From Micromonospora humi (GTDB lineage Bacteria > Actinomycetota > Actinomycetes > Mycobacteriales > Micromonosporaceae), in assembly GCF_900090105.1 (NCBI RefSeq), contig NZ_FMDM01000005.1, positions 372,001 through 436,000 on the forward strand: DNA of 64,000 bases. The letters run 5' to 3'. Position 1 is the first letter of the stretch. Each line of letters opens with the position of its first letter. Under the pieces are notes generated by a model. The model saw nothing but the letters and a program-made list of their open reading frames with translations, had not been told where the DNA came from and searched no databases. The translations under genes were made by a program, and so were the position numbers. This document shows, piece by piece, positions 26,689 to 34,736 of this stretch.

Positions 26689-26704
26689 CCTACTGGCGAG
26701 TAGG
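26689..26704. promoter_or_regulatory. Palindromic operator between fabG4-type and fadA2-type genes
   Basis: CCTACTGGCGAGTAGG has perfect 6-base arms and matches CCTACGCACGAGTAGG at 19079-19094 in 13 of 16 positions. Both are in divergent promoters of lipid genes, so the TetR regulator at 19108 probably acts at both. Confidence 0.6.
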
Positions 26705-26734
26705 GTTCGGGCAACAGCTACCAGGAGGCTGATC

Positions 26735-28027
26735 GTGCAGAGTGTCCGGCGGGTCGCGGTCATCGGCGGCAACCGCATCCCCTTCGCCCGGTCCAACTCG
26801 CGCTACGCGCACGCGTCCAACGCGGACATGCTCGGCGCGGCGCTCGACGGGCTGGTCGCCCGCTTCGGGCTGGCCGGCGAGCGGGTCGGCGAGGTGGTGG
26901 CCGGCGCGGTGCTCAAGCACTCGCGCGACTTCAACCTCACCCGCGAGGTGGTGCTCGGCTCCCGGCTCGACCCGCACACCCCGGCCTACGACGTCCAGCA
27001 GGCCTGCGGCACCGGGCTGGAGGCCGCCATCCTGGTCGCCAACAAGATCGCCCTCGGGCAGATCGAGGTAGGCATCGCCGGCGGCGTGGACACCACCTCC
27101 GACGCGCCGCTGGCCGTCAACGAGGACATGCGCCGCACGCTGATCCAGCTCAACTCCGCCCGGACCCTCGGCGCGCGGCTCAAGGTGGCGGCGAAGCTGC
27201 GTCCGCTCCAGCCGTTCAAGCCGGAGATCCCGCGCAACGCCGAGCCGCGCACCGGCCTGTCGATGGGCGACCACGCGGCGGTCACCGCGCTGCGCTGGAA
27301 CGTCGACCGGGCCGCCCAGGACGACCTGGCGCTCCGCTCGCACCAGCGGCTCGCCGCCGCGTACGAGAAGGGGTTCTTCGACGACCTGATGACCCCCTAC
27401 CTGGGGCTGACCCGCGACCAGAACCTCCGGCCGGACACCTCGCCGGAGAAGCTCGGCTCGCTCAAGCCGGTCTTCGGCACCAGGGGCCCGGACGCCGAGC
27501 GGGCCACCATGACCGCCGGCAACTCCTCGCCGCTCACCGACGGCGCGTCGACGGTGCTGCTCGCCTCCGAGGAGTGGGCCCGAGCGCACAGCCTGCCGGT
27601 GCTGGCCTGGTTCTCCTGGTCCGAGACGGCGGCCGTCGATTTCGTGCACGGCGACGAGGGGCTGCTGATGGCACCCGCCTACGCGGTGCCGCGGATGCTG
27701 GCCCGGGCCGGGCTCACGCTCCAGGACTTCGACTTCTACGAGATCCACGAGGCGTTCGCCTCGCAGGTGCTGGCGACGCTGGCGGCCTGGGAGTCGCCGG
27801 AATTCTGCAAGGAGCGGCTGGGCCTGGATGCGCCACTCGGGTCGATCGACCGGGAGAAGCTCAACGTCAACGGCTCGTCGCTGGCCGCCGGGCACCCGTT
27901 CGCGGCCACCGGGGGCCGGATCGTCGCCACGCTCGCCAAGCTGCTCGACGCCAAGGGCGGCGGGCGCGGCCTGATCTCCATCTGCGCGGCCGGCGGGCAG
28001 GGCGTGACCGCGATCCTGGAGCGCTGA
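26735..28027 (+). CDS. Acetyl-CoA C-acyltransferase (thiolase, FadA2 type)
   Basis: A 430-residue thiolase for the last step of beta-oxidation or its reverse. The nucleophile Cys is in YDVQQACGTGLEAAILV, the His in NVNGSSLAAGHPFAATGGR, and the second Cys in LISICAAGGQGVTAI; EIHEAFASQVLATL is also diagnostic. GTG 26735 follows CAGGAGG and starts QSVRRVAVIGGNRIPF, the normal thiolase opening. Together with the divergent fabG4 and htdX-type genes this is the same three-gene arrangement as in mycobacteria, where it forms a reductase-dehydratase-thiolase set. Confidence 0.93.
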   Translation: MQSVRRVAVIGGNRIPFARSNSRYAHASNADMLGAALDGLVARFGLAGERVGEVVAGAVLKHSRDFNLTREVVLGSRLDPHTPAYDVQQACGTGLEAAILVANKIALGQIEVGIAGGVDTTSDAPLAVNEDMRRTLIQLNSARTLGARLKVAAKLRPLQPFKPEIPRNAEPRTGLSMGDHAAVTALRWNVDRAAQDDLALRSHQRLAAAYEKGFFDDLMTPYLGLTRDQNLRPDTSPEKLGSLKPVFGTRGPDAERATMTAGNSSPLTDGASTVLLASEEWARAHSLPVLAWFSWSETAAVDFVHGDEGLLMAPAYAVPRMLARAGLTLQDFDFYEIHEAFASQVLATLAAWESPEFCKERLGLDAPLGSIDREKLNVNGSSLAAGHPFAATGGRIVATLAKLLDAKGGGRGLISICAAGGQGVTAILER

Positions 28028-28046
28028 CCCGGAGATTTCGCGGGCC

Positions 28047-28073
28047 GGGGCAACCCGCGTGGCGGGTCGCCCC
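28047..28073 (+). terminator. Hairpin terminator after the thiolase gene
   Basis: GGGGC-A-ACCCGC and GCGGGT-C-GCCCC pair with one A-C mismatch and a GTG loop, 20 bases past the thiolase stop. Confidence 0.65.
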
Positions 28074-28110
28074 GTTCCCCAGACATGAGACGCACGCAAG
28101 GTCCGCTGCG

Positions 28111-28620
28111 GTGAACCAGGCCGACGAGGACGAGTACCGGCAGTTCGTGAGCGCCCGGCTGGAGCCGCTGCGGGTCACCGCCTTCCTGCTGTGCCGGGAC
28201 TGGCACACGGCCGACGACCTGGTCGCCATCACCGTCGGCAAGCTCTACCGGCACTGGCGTCGGGTGCGCCGGGTGGAGCACGTCGACGCGTACGTGCGCG
28301 GCATGCTCACCAACGCCTGGCTGGACGAGCGGCGCCGCCCGTGGCGCCGCGAAAGGTCCACCGACGAGCTGCCCGACCACGCCGAGGCGTACCTGCCGGA
28401 GGCGGCCCTGGCGGATCGCGACCAGCTCCTGGAGTTGTTGGCGCAACTGCCGCCGCGCCGGCGGGCGGTGGTGGTGCTGCGCTTCTACTGCGACCTGTCC
28501 GTGGAGGAGACCGCCCGGGCGCTGGGCGTCAGCACGGGCACCGTGAAGAGCCAGGCGGCCCGAGGGCTGGCGAGCCTGCGCGCACTGGCCTCGATCGACG
28601 TGAGCGGGGAGGGCGCATGA
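28111..28620 (+). CDS. SigE-family ECF RNA polymerase sigma factor (second)
   Basis: A 169-residue ECF-type sigma factor of the SigE family, similar in plan to the one at 2663. Region 2 is RVTAFLLCRDWHTADDLVAI and the following GKLYRHWRRV; region 4 is LPPRRRAVVVLRFYCDLSVE and ETARALGVSTGTVKSQAARG. GTG 28111 is chosen because MNQADEDEYRQFVSARL matches the family start and upstream sequence holds the thiolase terminator. Its stop overlaps the next gene as ATGA, coupling it to a membrane protein in the usual anti-sigma position. Confidence 0.86.
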   Translation: MNQADEDEYRQFVSARLEPLRVTAFLLCRDWHTADDLVAITVGKLYRHWRRVRRVEHVDAYVRGMLTNAWLDERRRPWRRERSTDELPDHAEAYLPEAALADRDQLLELLAQLPPRRRAVVVLRFYCDLSVEETARALGVSTGTVKSQAARGLASLRALASIDVSGEGA

Positions 28621-29885
28621 GCTACCGAGTGATCTTCGACGAGGCCGTCGGCGAGGTCCCGCCCAGCGCGATCGACCTGGACCGGGTGATCGCCCGGCAG
28701 CGCCGTCGCCTCCGGCTCCGCCGGCTCACCGTGGCCGGCGCGGCGGCCGTCGCGGTCGGGGCCATCGCCATCGGGGCGGCGGTGACCGGCGGCCACCAGC
28801 GGACGGCGCCGCCGGTGGCGCCGAGCCCGACGGTCCGTGTCCCACCGCCCGGCCAGGGCCAGACGTTCACCCCCACCGACCACGCGATCTTCGAGGCGAT
28901 GAGCCGGGTGGCACCGGACCTGGAGTGGATCCGGCAGGGCAGCGGCGGCTGGGAGGGCGAGGCAGTGTGGAGTTCGGGAACGGGCACCCGCGGCTACACC
29001 CCCATCGCCTACATGGGTCACGGGCGGGTGCGTGTCGGGGACCTGATCGGCCGCCTCTCGGTGGACATCCCGCTCGATTCGCAGCCGGACTACCCGTGCC
29101 TGTCCGAGCAGGCATCGAAGGCCGCTTGCGCCATCCGGACCGGGCCGGCCGGCGAGACAATCCGGACCGGTTCAGCGCGTAACCCTGATTTCATGGTCAA
29201 GCGGAGTCCCACCGGTTTCACCGTGGACCGCTCGGCCCGGGTGACTCGGCGAGACGGGGTGACGATCGAGGTGCGGCTCATGGGCGAGGACGAGAAACCG
29301 CCGCTCACCGAGGAGCAGTTGGTCGCGCTGGCGCTCGACCCGGCGGTCGCCGCGGTGGCCGCCGACCCGCTCCGTGGTGACGAGCGCGCCCGCCGGCAGT
29401 TGATCGACAGTTGGGTGCTCGCCGCGATCCAGCGGCAGGCCCCGGGTGTCACCGGCGCGGAGGGCAAGGGGCCGGTGTTCGGCGCGAACGACCTGGGCGC
29501 GGGCTGGAGCGACCGGGGCGCGGAGAACCGGAACACCACGGACACCTACTGGGGCTACGGCCGGGTCATGGTCGAGCGGGTGGCCGGACTCATGTCGGTG
29601 GACATCCGGCGGGGTGACGCGGTTCCGGCCGGTGAACTCGGCTGCGGCGAGCCCGATCCGACCCGGACCTGCGAGGCGGGTGCCGGGCCGCGCGGTGAGC
29701 GGTACCGCACCACCACGATCCGTCGGGACGGCGCCACCGTGGAGCGGCAGATCGAGGTACGCCGGAGCGACGGCATCTGGCTCCGGGTGACGCTCGCCTC
29801 GAACGTCAAGGGTGCGTTCCCGATGAGCCCTGCGCGGCAACTGGGCATCGCCCTGGACCCGACGGTCACGCTGCCCGGCGGATAG
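28617..29885 (+). CDS. Membrane-anchored putative anti-sigma protein with duplicated extracellular domain
   Basis: A 422-residue protein: cytoplasmic N-terminus (about 1-40, ending in the basic RQRRRLRLRR), one membrane helix (VAGAAAVAVGAIAIGAAVTG) and a long extracytoplasmic region. That region contains two related copies: GYTPIAYMGHGRVRVGDLIG to SVDIPL with two Cys, and TYWGYGRVMVERVAGLMSVD to IRRGD with two Cys, each followed by a GE-x-R/IRT...RRDG section. An internal duplication is the likely origin. The start ATG overlaps the sigma stop. No family name is certain; coupling to a sigma factor is the only functional evidence. Confidence 0.7.
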   Translation: MSYRVIFDEAVGEVPPSAIDLDRVIARQRRRLRLRRLTVAGAAAVAVGAIAIGAAVTGGHQRTAPPVAPSPTVRVPPPGQGQTFTPTDHAIFEAMSRVAPDLEWIRQGSGGWEGEAVWSSGTGTRGYTPIAYMGHGRVRVGDLIGRLSVDIPLDSQPDYPCLSEQASKAACAIRTGPAGETIRTGSARNPDFMVKRSPTGFTVDRSARVTRRDGVTIEVRLMGEDEKPPLTEEQLVALALDPAVAAVAADPLRGDERARRQLIDSWVLAAIQRQAPGVTGAEGKGPVFGANDLGAGWSDRGAENRNTTDTYWGYGRVMVERVAGLMSVDIRRGDAVPAGELGCGEPDPTRTCEAGAGPRGERYRTTTIRRDGATVERQIEVRRSDGIWLRVTLASNVKGAFPMSPARQLGIALDPTVTLPGG

Positions 29886-29896
29886 GTCCTCGGCAC

Positions 29897-29931
29897 GGCG
29901 GCGCCCGGCCCGATGGGTGCCGGGCGTCGCC
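29897..29931 (+). terminator. Hairpin terminator after the sigma/anti-sigma pair
   Basis: A 13-bp stem GGCGGCGCCCGGC with GCCGGGCGTCGCC, one G-T pair, 9-base loop, starting 12 bases past the stop. Confidence 0.7.
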
Positions 29932-30060
29932 GCGTCGACGGGGTCAACGGCACGAGCCGGCAGGATAGCCCGATCAGGTAGCTAATCAGACAAAGGCTCA
30001 TGTTTGTCGGAAAGCCTCCGAGGATGAGGTTACCGCTCATCCCATTTCAGGAGGTTCACG
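29932..30060 (+). promoter_or_regulatory. Promoter region of the TNT toxin gene
   Basis: This stretch is relatively AT-rich and has two inverted repeats: GACAAA-8-TTTGTC (29989-30008) and GGATGAG-7-CTCATCC (30022-30042). AGGAGG (30050-30055) is the ribosome site for GTG 30061. The inverted repeats could be operators or leader structure; no regulator gene is adjacent. Confidence 0.4.
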
Positions 30061-30885
30061 GTGAAAACTCGTCGTTGGTTACTGGCCGCCCTCTCCGGCG
30101 CGGCCCTGACGCTGGCGCCCGGGCCGGCGCTGTCGGCCCTCGGGCCCTCGGCCGCGCTCGCCCAGGGCGCCACGGTGGTCGACGAGCGGGCGGCCGGTCT
30201 CACGCCGGCCGGTCCGCAGCCCGGCCCGGTCAGCCCGAGCCTCTGCGCGCCCGGGCTGCCACCGAACGCGCCGCAGACCACCCAGTTCTACGACAACAAC
30301 CGGCTGCTGGGCCCGCTCGCCCTGCCCACCGCCTCGCCGGTCGGGCCGCTGCTCGCCGGCTACCAGCGGCTCGGCGCGCAGACCGAGACCGAGTGGCTGA
30401 AGAACTGGACCAGTGGACCGACCACCCTGCTCTTCCCGCCGGAGGACGGCTTCGTCCTGGACCCGCACGGCGCGCCGATCAAGAGCCGGCAGGTCATGCT
30501 GCCCGGCTACCGGTTGGACCGCTTCGGCAACCCGACCGGTGCCTTCCTGGCGCCGCTCGGCACCCCGTTCAGCGCGCGCTCCCTGGCGCCGCAGAGCTTG
30601 AACACCCCGCCCACGCCGCCGGCCACCACGCCACCCGCCCCGCTGGCCAACTACCACACGTACTGCGTGGTCAAGCCGTTCCCGGTGGACTCCGGGCCGA
30701 TCGCGCCGTGGTTCGCCCAGCCCGGCCTGGGCACCCAGTTCGAGCTGAACCAGGCCTACTTCCCGCAGGCCTCGGATCCGGTGAACGTGCAGTGGCTGCT
30801 CGACCACGGTTTCCTGGTCGAGGAATACCTGGACGGCCTCTGCACCGACCCGACCGGCTGGGCGCAGTCGTCGCAGATCTGCTGA
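30061..30885 (+). CDS. Secreted TNT-domain protein (predicted NAD+ glycohydrolase toxin)
   Basis: A 274-residue exported protein. The signal peptide is about residues 1-35; the C-terminal ~115 residues match the TNT (tuberculosis necrotizing toxin) domain, which in CpnT of M. tuberculosis hydrolyses NAD+. Diagnostic stretches are YRLDRFGNPTGAFLAPLGTP followed by FSARSLAP, NYHTYCVVKPFPVDSGPIAP, and WFAQPGLGTQFELNQ with the conserved Gln; VEEYLDGLCTDP ends the domain. GTG 30061 has AGGAGG at good spacing. Domain order differs from CpnT, which has a large channel-forming N-terminus; here only a short linker precedes TNT. The next gene may encode its immunity protein. Confidence 0.85.
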   Translation: MKTRRWLLAALSGAALTLAPGPALSALGPSAALAQGATVVDERAAGLTPAGPQPGPVSPSLCAPGLPPNAPQTTQFYDNNRLLGPLALPTASPVGPLLAGYQRLGAQTETEWLKNWTSGPTTLLFPPEDGFVLDPHGAPIKSRQVMLPGYRLDRFGNPTGAFLAPLGTPFSARSLAPQSLNTPPTPPATTPPAPLANYHTYCVVKPFPVDSGPIAPWFAQPGLGTQFELNQAYFPQASDPVNVQWLLDHGFLVEEYLDGLCTDPTGWAQSSQIC

Positions 30886-30903
30886 TCCGATCGGAGGTCG
30901 GGC

Positions 30904-31149
30904 GTGGACCGGTACGAGTTGCGTGCCGCGCTGCTGGCGGCGGGGGTGTCACCCGACGCCTTCCAGCTGGCGGACGCGCACGAGTACCAGCCGGTCCCGC
31001 CCGACTTCTGGTTCCTGAGGCCCGGTGACGGCGGTTGGGAGATCGGCCCCTACGAACGCGGCCGGTACCGGCGGTGGCGGTGGTACGCCACCGAGGCGGA
31101 GGCGACCGCCGCGCTGTTCCACATCCTCGCCGAGCACCCGGCGCCCTGA
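30904..31149 (+). CDS. Small protein downstream of TNT toxin, candidate immunity factor
   Basis: An 81-residue cytosolic protein starting MDRYELRAALLAAGVSPDAF, with a central PPDFWFLRPGDGGWEIGPYE and an ending EAEATAALFHILAEH. It has no signal peptide or membrane segment. It begins 18 bases after the toxin stop and in the same direction. A small cytosolic protein directly behind a TNT toxin gene is the usual position of an immunity factor, since TNT would destroy the producer's NAD+ if it stayed inside. The pairing is inferred from context only; I recognise no family. Confidence 0.65.
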   Translation: MDRYELRAALLAAGVSPDAFQLADAHEYQPVPPDFWFLRPGDGGWEIGPYERGRYRRWRWYATEAEATAALFHILAEHPAP

Positions 31150-31180
31150 GCGCCCCGACAGGTACGGGAGAATGGGCCCC

Positions 31181-32605
31181 GTGACGACGATCCCGAACGT
31201 GCTCGCCAACCGTTACGCCTCACCCGAACTGGCCGCCCTCTGGTCGCCGGAGGAGAAGGTCCGGATGGAGCGCCGGCTCTGGCTGGCGGTGCTCCGGGCC
31301 CAGCGTGACCTCGGCGTGCCGGTGCCGGACGGGGTGGTCGAGGCGTACGAGCGGGTGGTCGACGACGTCGACCTGGCCTCGATCGCCGCGCGCGAGCGGG
31401 TCACCCGGCACGACGTGAAGGCCCGGATCGAGGAGTTCAGCGCGCTCGCCGGGCACGAGCACGTACACAAGGGCATGACCTCGCGGGACCTGACCGAGAA
31501 CGTGGAGCAGCTCCAGATCCGGGCGTCGCTGGAGCTGATCCGGGACCGGGTGGTCGCCACGCTGGCCCGGCTGGCCTGGCACGCGGGCGAATACTCGCCG
31601 CTGGTGATGACCGGCCGGTCGCACAACGTGGCGGCGCAGGCCACCACGCTGGGCAAGCGCTTCGCGTCGGCCGCCGAGGAGCTGCTGATCGCGTACGAGC
31701 GGTTGGAGGACCTGATCGGCCGCTACCCGCTGCGCGGGATCAAGGGCCCGGTGGGCACCGCAGCCGACCAGCTCGACCTCTTCGACGGCGATCCCGGCAA
31801 GGTCGCCGAGCTGGAGCGCCGGGTGGCCGGGCACCTCGGGTTCGGCCGGGTGCTGGACAGCGTCGGCCAGGTCTACCCGCGCTCGCTCGACTTCGACGTG
31901 CTCGCCGCGCTGGCCCAGGTGGCCGCCGCGCCGTCGTCGCTGGCCACCACGATCCGGTTGATGGTGGGTCAGGAGCTGGTCACCGAGGGCTTCAAGCCGG
32001 GGCAGGTCGGGTCCAGCGCGATGCCGCACAAGATGAACACCCGCTCGTCGGAGCGGGTGAACGGCTTCGCCGTGATCATCCGGGGTTACCTGTCGATGGT
32101 CGGCGAGCTGGCCGGCGACCAGTGGAACGAGGGTGACGTCTCCTGCTCGGTGGTGCGCCGGGTGGCGCTGCCGGACGCGTTCTTCGCCGCCGACGGCCTG
32201 TTCCAGACGTTCCTCACCGTGCTGGACGAGTTCGGCCCGTACCCGGCGGTGATCAACCGGGAGCTGGAGCGCTTCCTGCCGTTCCTGGCCACCACGAAGA
32301 TCCTGGTCGCCGCCGTACGCCGGGGCGTGGGCCGGGAGGTCGCGCACGAGGTGATCAAGGAGCACGCGGTCGCCGTGGCGCTGGCCATGCGGGAGAAGGG
32401 CGCGGCCGAGAACGACCTGTTCGACCGCCTCGCGGCCGACGGCCGCCTGAACCTGACCCGCTCCGAGATCGACACCCTGGTGGCCGACCGCAGCACCTTC
32501 ACCGGCGCCGCCGACGACCAGGTGACCCGGGTCAACGTGAGAATCACCAGGATCGTCCAGGCCCACCCCGAGGCCGCCGCCTACTCCCCACCCCCCATCC
32601 TCTAG
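31181..32605 (+). CDS. purB: Adenylosuccinate lyase
   Basis: A 474-residue fumarase/aspartase-superfamily enzyme used twice in purine synthesis (SAICAR cleavage and adenylosuccinate cleavage). Motifs: HEHVHKGMTSRDLTENVEQL, MTGRSHNVAAQATTLGKRFA (catalytic His) and the signature QVGSSAMPHKMNTRSSERVN with the mobile Ser loop. GTG 31181 is preferred because GGGAG lies ten bases upstream; an in-frame ATG at 31172 is too close to that site. It stands alone, 31 bp after the candidate immunity gene, and is followed by palindrome copy 4. Confidence 0.95.
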   Translation: MTTIPNVLANRYASPELAALWSPEEKVRMERRLWLAVLRAQRDLGVPVPDGVVEAYERVVDDVDLASIAARERVTRHDVKARIEEFSALAGHEHVHKGMTSRDLTENVEQLQIRASLELIRDRVVATLARLAWHAGEYSPLVMTGRSHNVAAQATTLGKRFASAAEELLIAYERLEDLIGRYPLRGIKGPVGTAADQLDLFDGDPGKVAELERRVAGHLGFGRVLDSVGQVYPRSLDFDVLAALAQVAAAPSSLATTIRLMVGQELVTEGFKPGQVGSSAMPHKMNTRSSERVNGFAVIIRGYLSMVGELAGDQWNEGDVSCSVVRRVALPDAFFAADGLFQTFLTVLDEFGPYPAVINRELERFLPFLATTKILVAAVRRGVGREVAHEVIKEHAVAVALAMREKGAAENDLFDRLAADGRLNLTRSEIDTLVADRSTFTGAADDQVTRVNVRITRIVQAHPEAAAYSPPPIL

Positions 32606-32653
32606 CCCCACCCCCGCACCCCCCGCACCCCGGCCTCCGGCCCCCTCCCAGTC

Positions 32654-32708
32654 GATCATGAAGTTAGCGGCGATGTGGATCTCTATTCGCACCGCTAACT
32701 TCATGATC
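32654..32708. repeat. Palindromic repeat, family 2 (copy 4)
   Basis: Arms GATCATGAAGTTAGCGG and CCGCTAACTTCATGATC are perfectly complementary over 17 bases with a 21-base centre. It lies between the convergent purB and YbjQ-family genes and may terminate both. Confidence 0.9.
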
Positions 32709-32732
32709 AACGGTGTGCGGGGGGAGGGCGGG

Positions 32733-33191
32733 TCAGGGGCCGGTGGGGGTTTCGGCGGCCGAACTCAGGTTGGGGGCGCTGGCGGGTTCGGCGATGCCGC
32801 CGGGGGCGGTGGCGATCTCCGGCTCGTGGGCCGTCTCGGCCGCGATCATCGGCTGGTCGGGCGGCATGACGTCGGGGGTCTTCGGCGCGACGATCACGGC
32901 GGTGCCGTACGCGCAGATCTCCATCCACATCTCGCCGCAGTCGCGGCTGTCGAAGCGCATGCCGATCACCGCGTTCGCGCCGAGCCGCTGCGCCTCCTCG
33001 CCCAGGCGGGCCACCGAGTCGGTCCGCCACCGGGTGAGGTTGTCCGGCGCCATCGGGTCGTACGCGCCACCGCGCAGGTTCTTGACCCCCTCGCGGTACG
33101 GGTTGCGGGTCCTCGCCATCGAGGAGACCACTTCGCCGAGGATCTGGCGGATCTCGTAGCCGGGCAGTTGATCCGTCGTCACGACCAGCAC
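32733..33191 (-). CDS. YbjQ/UPF0145 family protein (PF01906)
   Basis: A 152-residue protein. The first ~105 residues are a complete YbjQ-type domain: LVVTTDQLPGYEIRQILGEV, VSSMARTRNPYREGVKNLRG, and EEAQRLGANAVIGMRFDSRD. YbjQ domains form pentamers and were once called putative heavy-metal binding; their biochemical function is unsettled. The last ~45 residues are a Pro/Ala/Glu-rich tail absent from most family members. GTG 33191 matches the family opening VLVVTTDQL. It is convergent with purB and follows the S1 protease gene on the same strand. Confidence 0.88.
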   Translation of the reverse strand: MLVVTTDQLPGYEIRQILGEVVSSMARTRNPYREGVKNLRGGAYDPMAPDNLTRWRTDSVARLGEEAQRLGANAVIGMRFDSRDCGEMWMEICAYGTAVIVAPKTPDVMPPDQPMIAAETAHEPEIATAPGGIAEPASAPNLSSAAETPTGP

Positions 33192-33321
33192 GGTTCCGAT
33201 GCTGTCAGCCTCGGCGGAGGTGGTTCGGGTGCCGTGTGCAGCTGATCGGATGCTGCGAAACGGCGCGGCGCGGACGGCCGGGCGGCTCCCGACCCATCCG
33301 CGCCGCATGGGGTGGAAAGCG

Positions 33322-34005
33322 TCAGACACCGGCCACCGAGGTGATCCAGGCCCGGTTGTACGCGACGCTGCCGTAGTTCTGGATGCTGGAGCCGTCGGCG
33401 GTGGAGGCCACACCCACCTGCTGGCCGTTGTAGAACTCCGGGCCGCCCGAGTCGCCGCGCCAGGCGTTGCCGTTGACCCGGGTGCTCCGGATCGCCTGGC
33501 CGCCGTACGCGTCGGTGGCGCTGGTGCTGGTCACCCGGACGCTGGCGGTCTTGAGCTGGGGCGACGCGCCGCAGCCGCTGTAGCAGGTCATGCCCCAGCC
33601 GTAGATCGAGTTGGTGGAGCCGACCGGCGGGTTGCTGCTGGCCAGCGACACGGTCGAGGTGCTGACCGTGCTGGAGAGGCGGAGCAGGGCCAGGTCGTTG
33701 CGGGTGTAGGAGGCGCTCACGGTGCGGGTGACGCCGCCGGAGGCGTAGTAGACGCTGCCGACCCGGACCGACATCGTGCCGCTGACGCAGTGTCGGGCGG
33801 TGAGCACCCGCTGGGAGGCGATCACGCTGCCGGAGCAGGTGAACGAGCCGTTGCTGAAGACGGCCGCGGCCCACGGGGCGGACGAGACGGTGCCGCCGCC
33901 GATGATCGGCTGCGGGCCGGCCGGTGCGGCGCCGGCGCCGGACGCGGTGGCCAGCACGCCGGCCAGGGCGGTGGTCAGCACGGCGAGCAGGGGACGGAGG
34001 CGCAT
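33322..34005 (-). CDS. Secreted trypsin-like serine protease (S1 family)
   Basis: A 227-residue exported protease. A signal peptide (about 1-27) and short pro-segment precede IIGGGTVSSAPWAAAVFSNG, the mature N-terminus. The catalytic triad is visible: LTARHCVSG (His), RNDLALLRLS (Asp) and WRGDSGGPEF (Ser). The residue six before the catalytic Ser is Asn, not the Asp189 of trypsin, and Trp replaces Cys191, so trypsin-like Arg/Lys preference is not expected. ATG 34005 has AAGGAG eight bases upstream. Transcribed leftward from a long intergenic region shared with purS. Confidence 0.88.
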   Translation of the reverse strand: MRLRPLLAVLTTALAGVLATASGAGAAPAGPQPIIGGGTVSSAPWAAAVFSNGSFTCSGSVIASQRVLTARHCVSGTMSVRVGSVYYASGGVTRTVSASYTRNDLALLRLSSTVSTSTVSLASSNPPVGSTNSIYGWGMTCYSGCGASPQLKTASVRVTSTSATDAYGGQAIRSTRVNGNAWRGDSGGPEFYNGQQVGVASTADGSSIQNYGSVAYNRAWITSVAGV

Positions 34006-34472
34006 GGTCGGGCTCCTTCTGCGGGACACCCGGGGTCACCGGGTGCGGATCGGGACCGTCGGGCGGGGTGGACCGACGGGGGGCATCGATCAATGGCATC
34101 GATATCTGACGATGCATGCTACGGGTGGCCCGGGCCGCGTCACAAGATGTGAATCGAAGAAGATCGATCATGTGAGGTGCGCCGCGCGGGGTGGCCGGGT
34201 GATGTCGGAAACCGGTCCCACCCGCCGCCGGTGAAGGGCAAAATGCCTGGTGAGAGCGGTTGCGCCCGGTCGGTGCGCGGCGTGCTGCGCAACGTTTACG
34301 TATCGACGCCGCAACGAACGCGCAACGGTCTCCGACCCGTGTCGCAGCTCCCGCCGATCGTCGCCGGAACTGGCCCGGCCGGTGCGGGCAGGACGGTATC
34401 TGCCAGGTAGGCTGGCTGCGCTCGGCCGTTTGTGGGCCGGCACCCAACTGCGTACACAGTCAGGAGTGCCCA
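34006..34472. promoter_or_regulatory. 467-bp divergent intergenic region, S1 protease / purSQL
   Basis: No convincing gene. GCATCGAT occurs twice as a direct repeat with 13-base period (34083-34090, 34096-34103), followed by GATGCATGC. TCACA-AGA-TGTGA (34140-34152) is a short palindrome. These lie nearer the protease and could be its operators. The purS-proximal 150 bp includes a less GC-rich patch (AACGTTTACGTATC, near 34290). A -10 for purSQL is not certain. Confidence 0.45.
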
Positions 34473-34736
34473 GTGCCTCGCGTCGTCGTCGACGTCATGC
34501 TCAAGCCCGAGATCCTCGATCCGCAGGGCCAGGCCGTCGCAAACGCGCTGCCCCGGCTCGGCGTCAGCGACGTCGCCTCGGTCCGGATCGGCAGGCGGAT
34601 CGAGATCGAGTTCACCGGCGAACCGGACCTTGACCGGGCCCGCGAGATCGCCGACAAGCTGCTCGCCAACCCGGTGATCGAGGACTTCACCGTCCACGTC
34701 GTCACCGCCGACGAGAACGCGGGCGCGCACTCGTGA
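34473..34736 (+). CDS. purS: Phosphoribosylformylglycinamidine synthase subunit PurS
   Basis: An 87-residue subunit that links PurQ and PurL for ammonia transfer in step four of purine synthesis. It begins [20 protein letters not shown] and has [20 protein letters not shown], typical of PurS, and [13 protein letters not shown] near the end. GTG 34473 follows CAGGAG. Its stop overlaps the purQ start as GTGA, and purL follows, so the three subunits are one operon in stoichiometric order. Confidence 0.94.
   Translation: MPRVVVDVMLKPEILDPQGQAVANALPRLGVSDVASVRIGRRIEIEFTGEPDLDRAREIADKLLANPVIEDFTVHVVTADENAGAHS

Noticed and set aside
24234..26714. A single 826-residue fusion of fabG4-type and htdX-type proteins
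   Set aside because: The first two thirds are an out-of-frame reading of the fabG4-type gene; the true htdX-type start is the ATG overlapping the fabG4 stop.
30061..30885. Type VII secretion substrate locus
   Set aside because: The TNT protein has an ordinary signal peptide and no WXG or ESX genes lie in the window.
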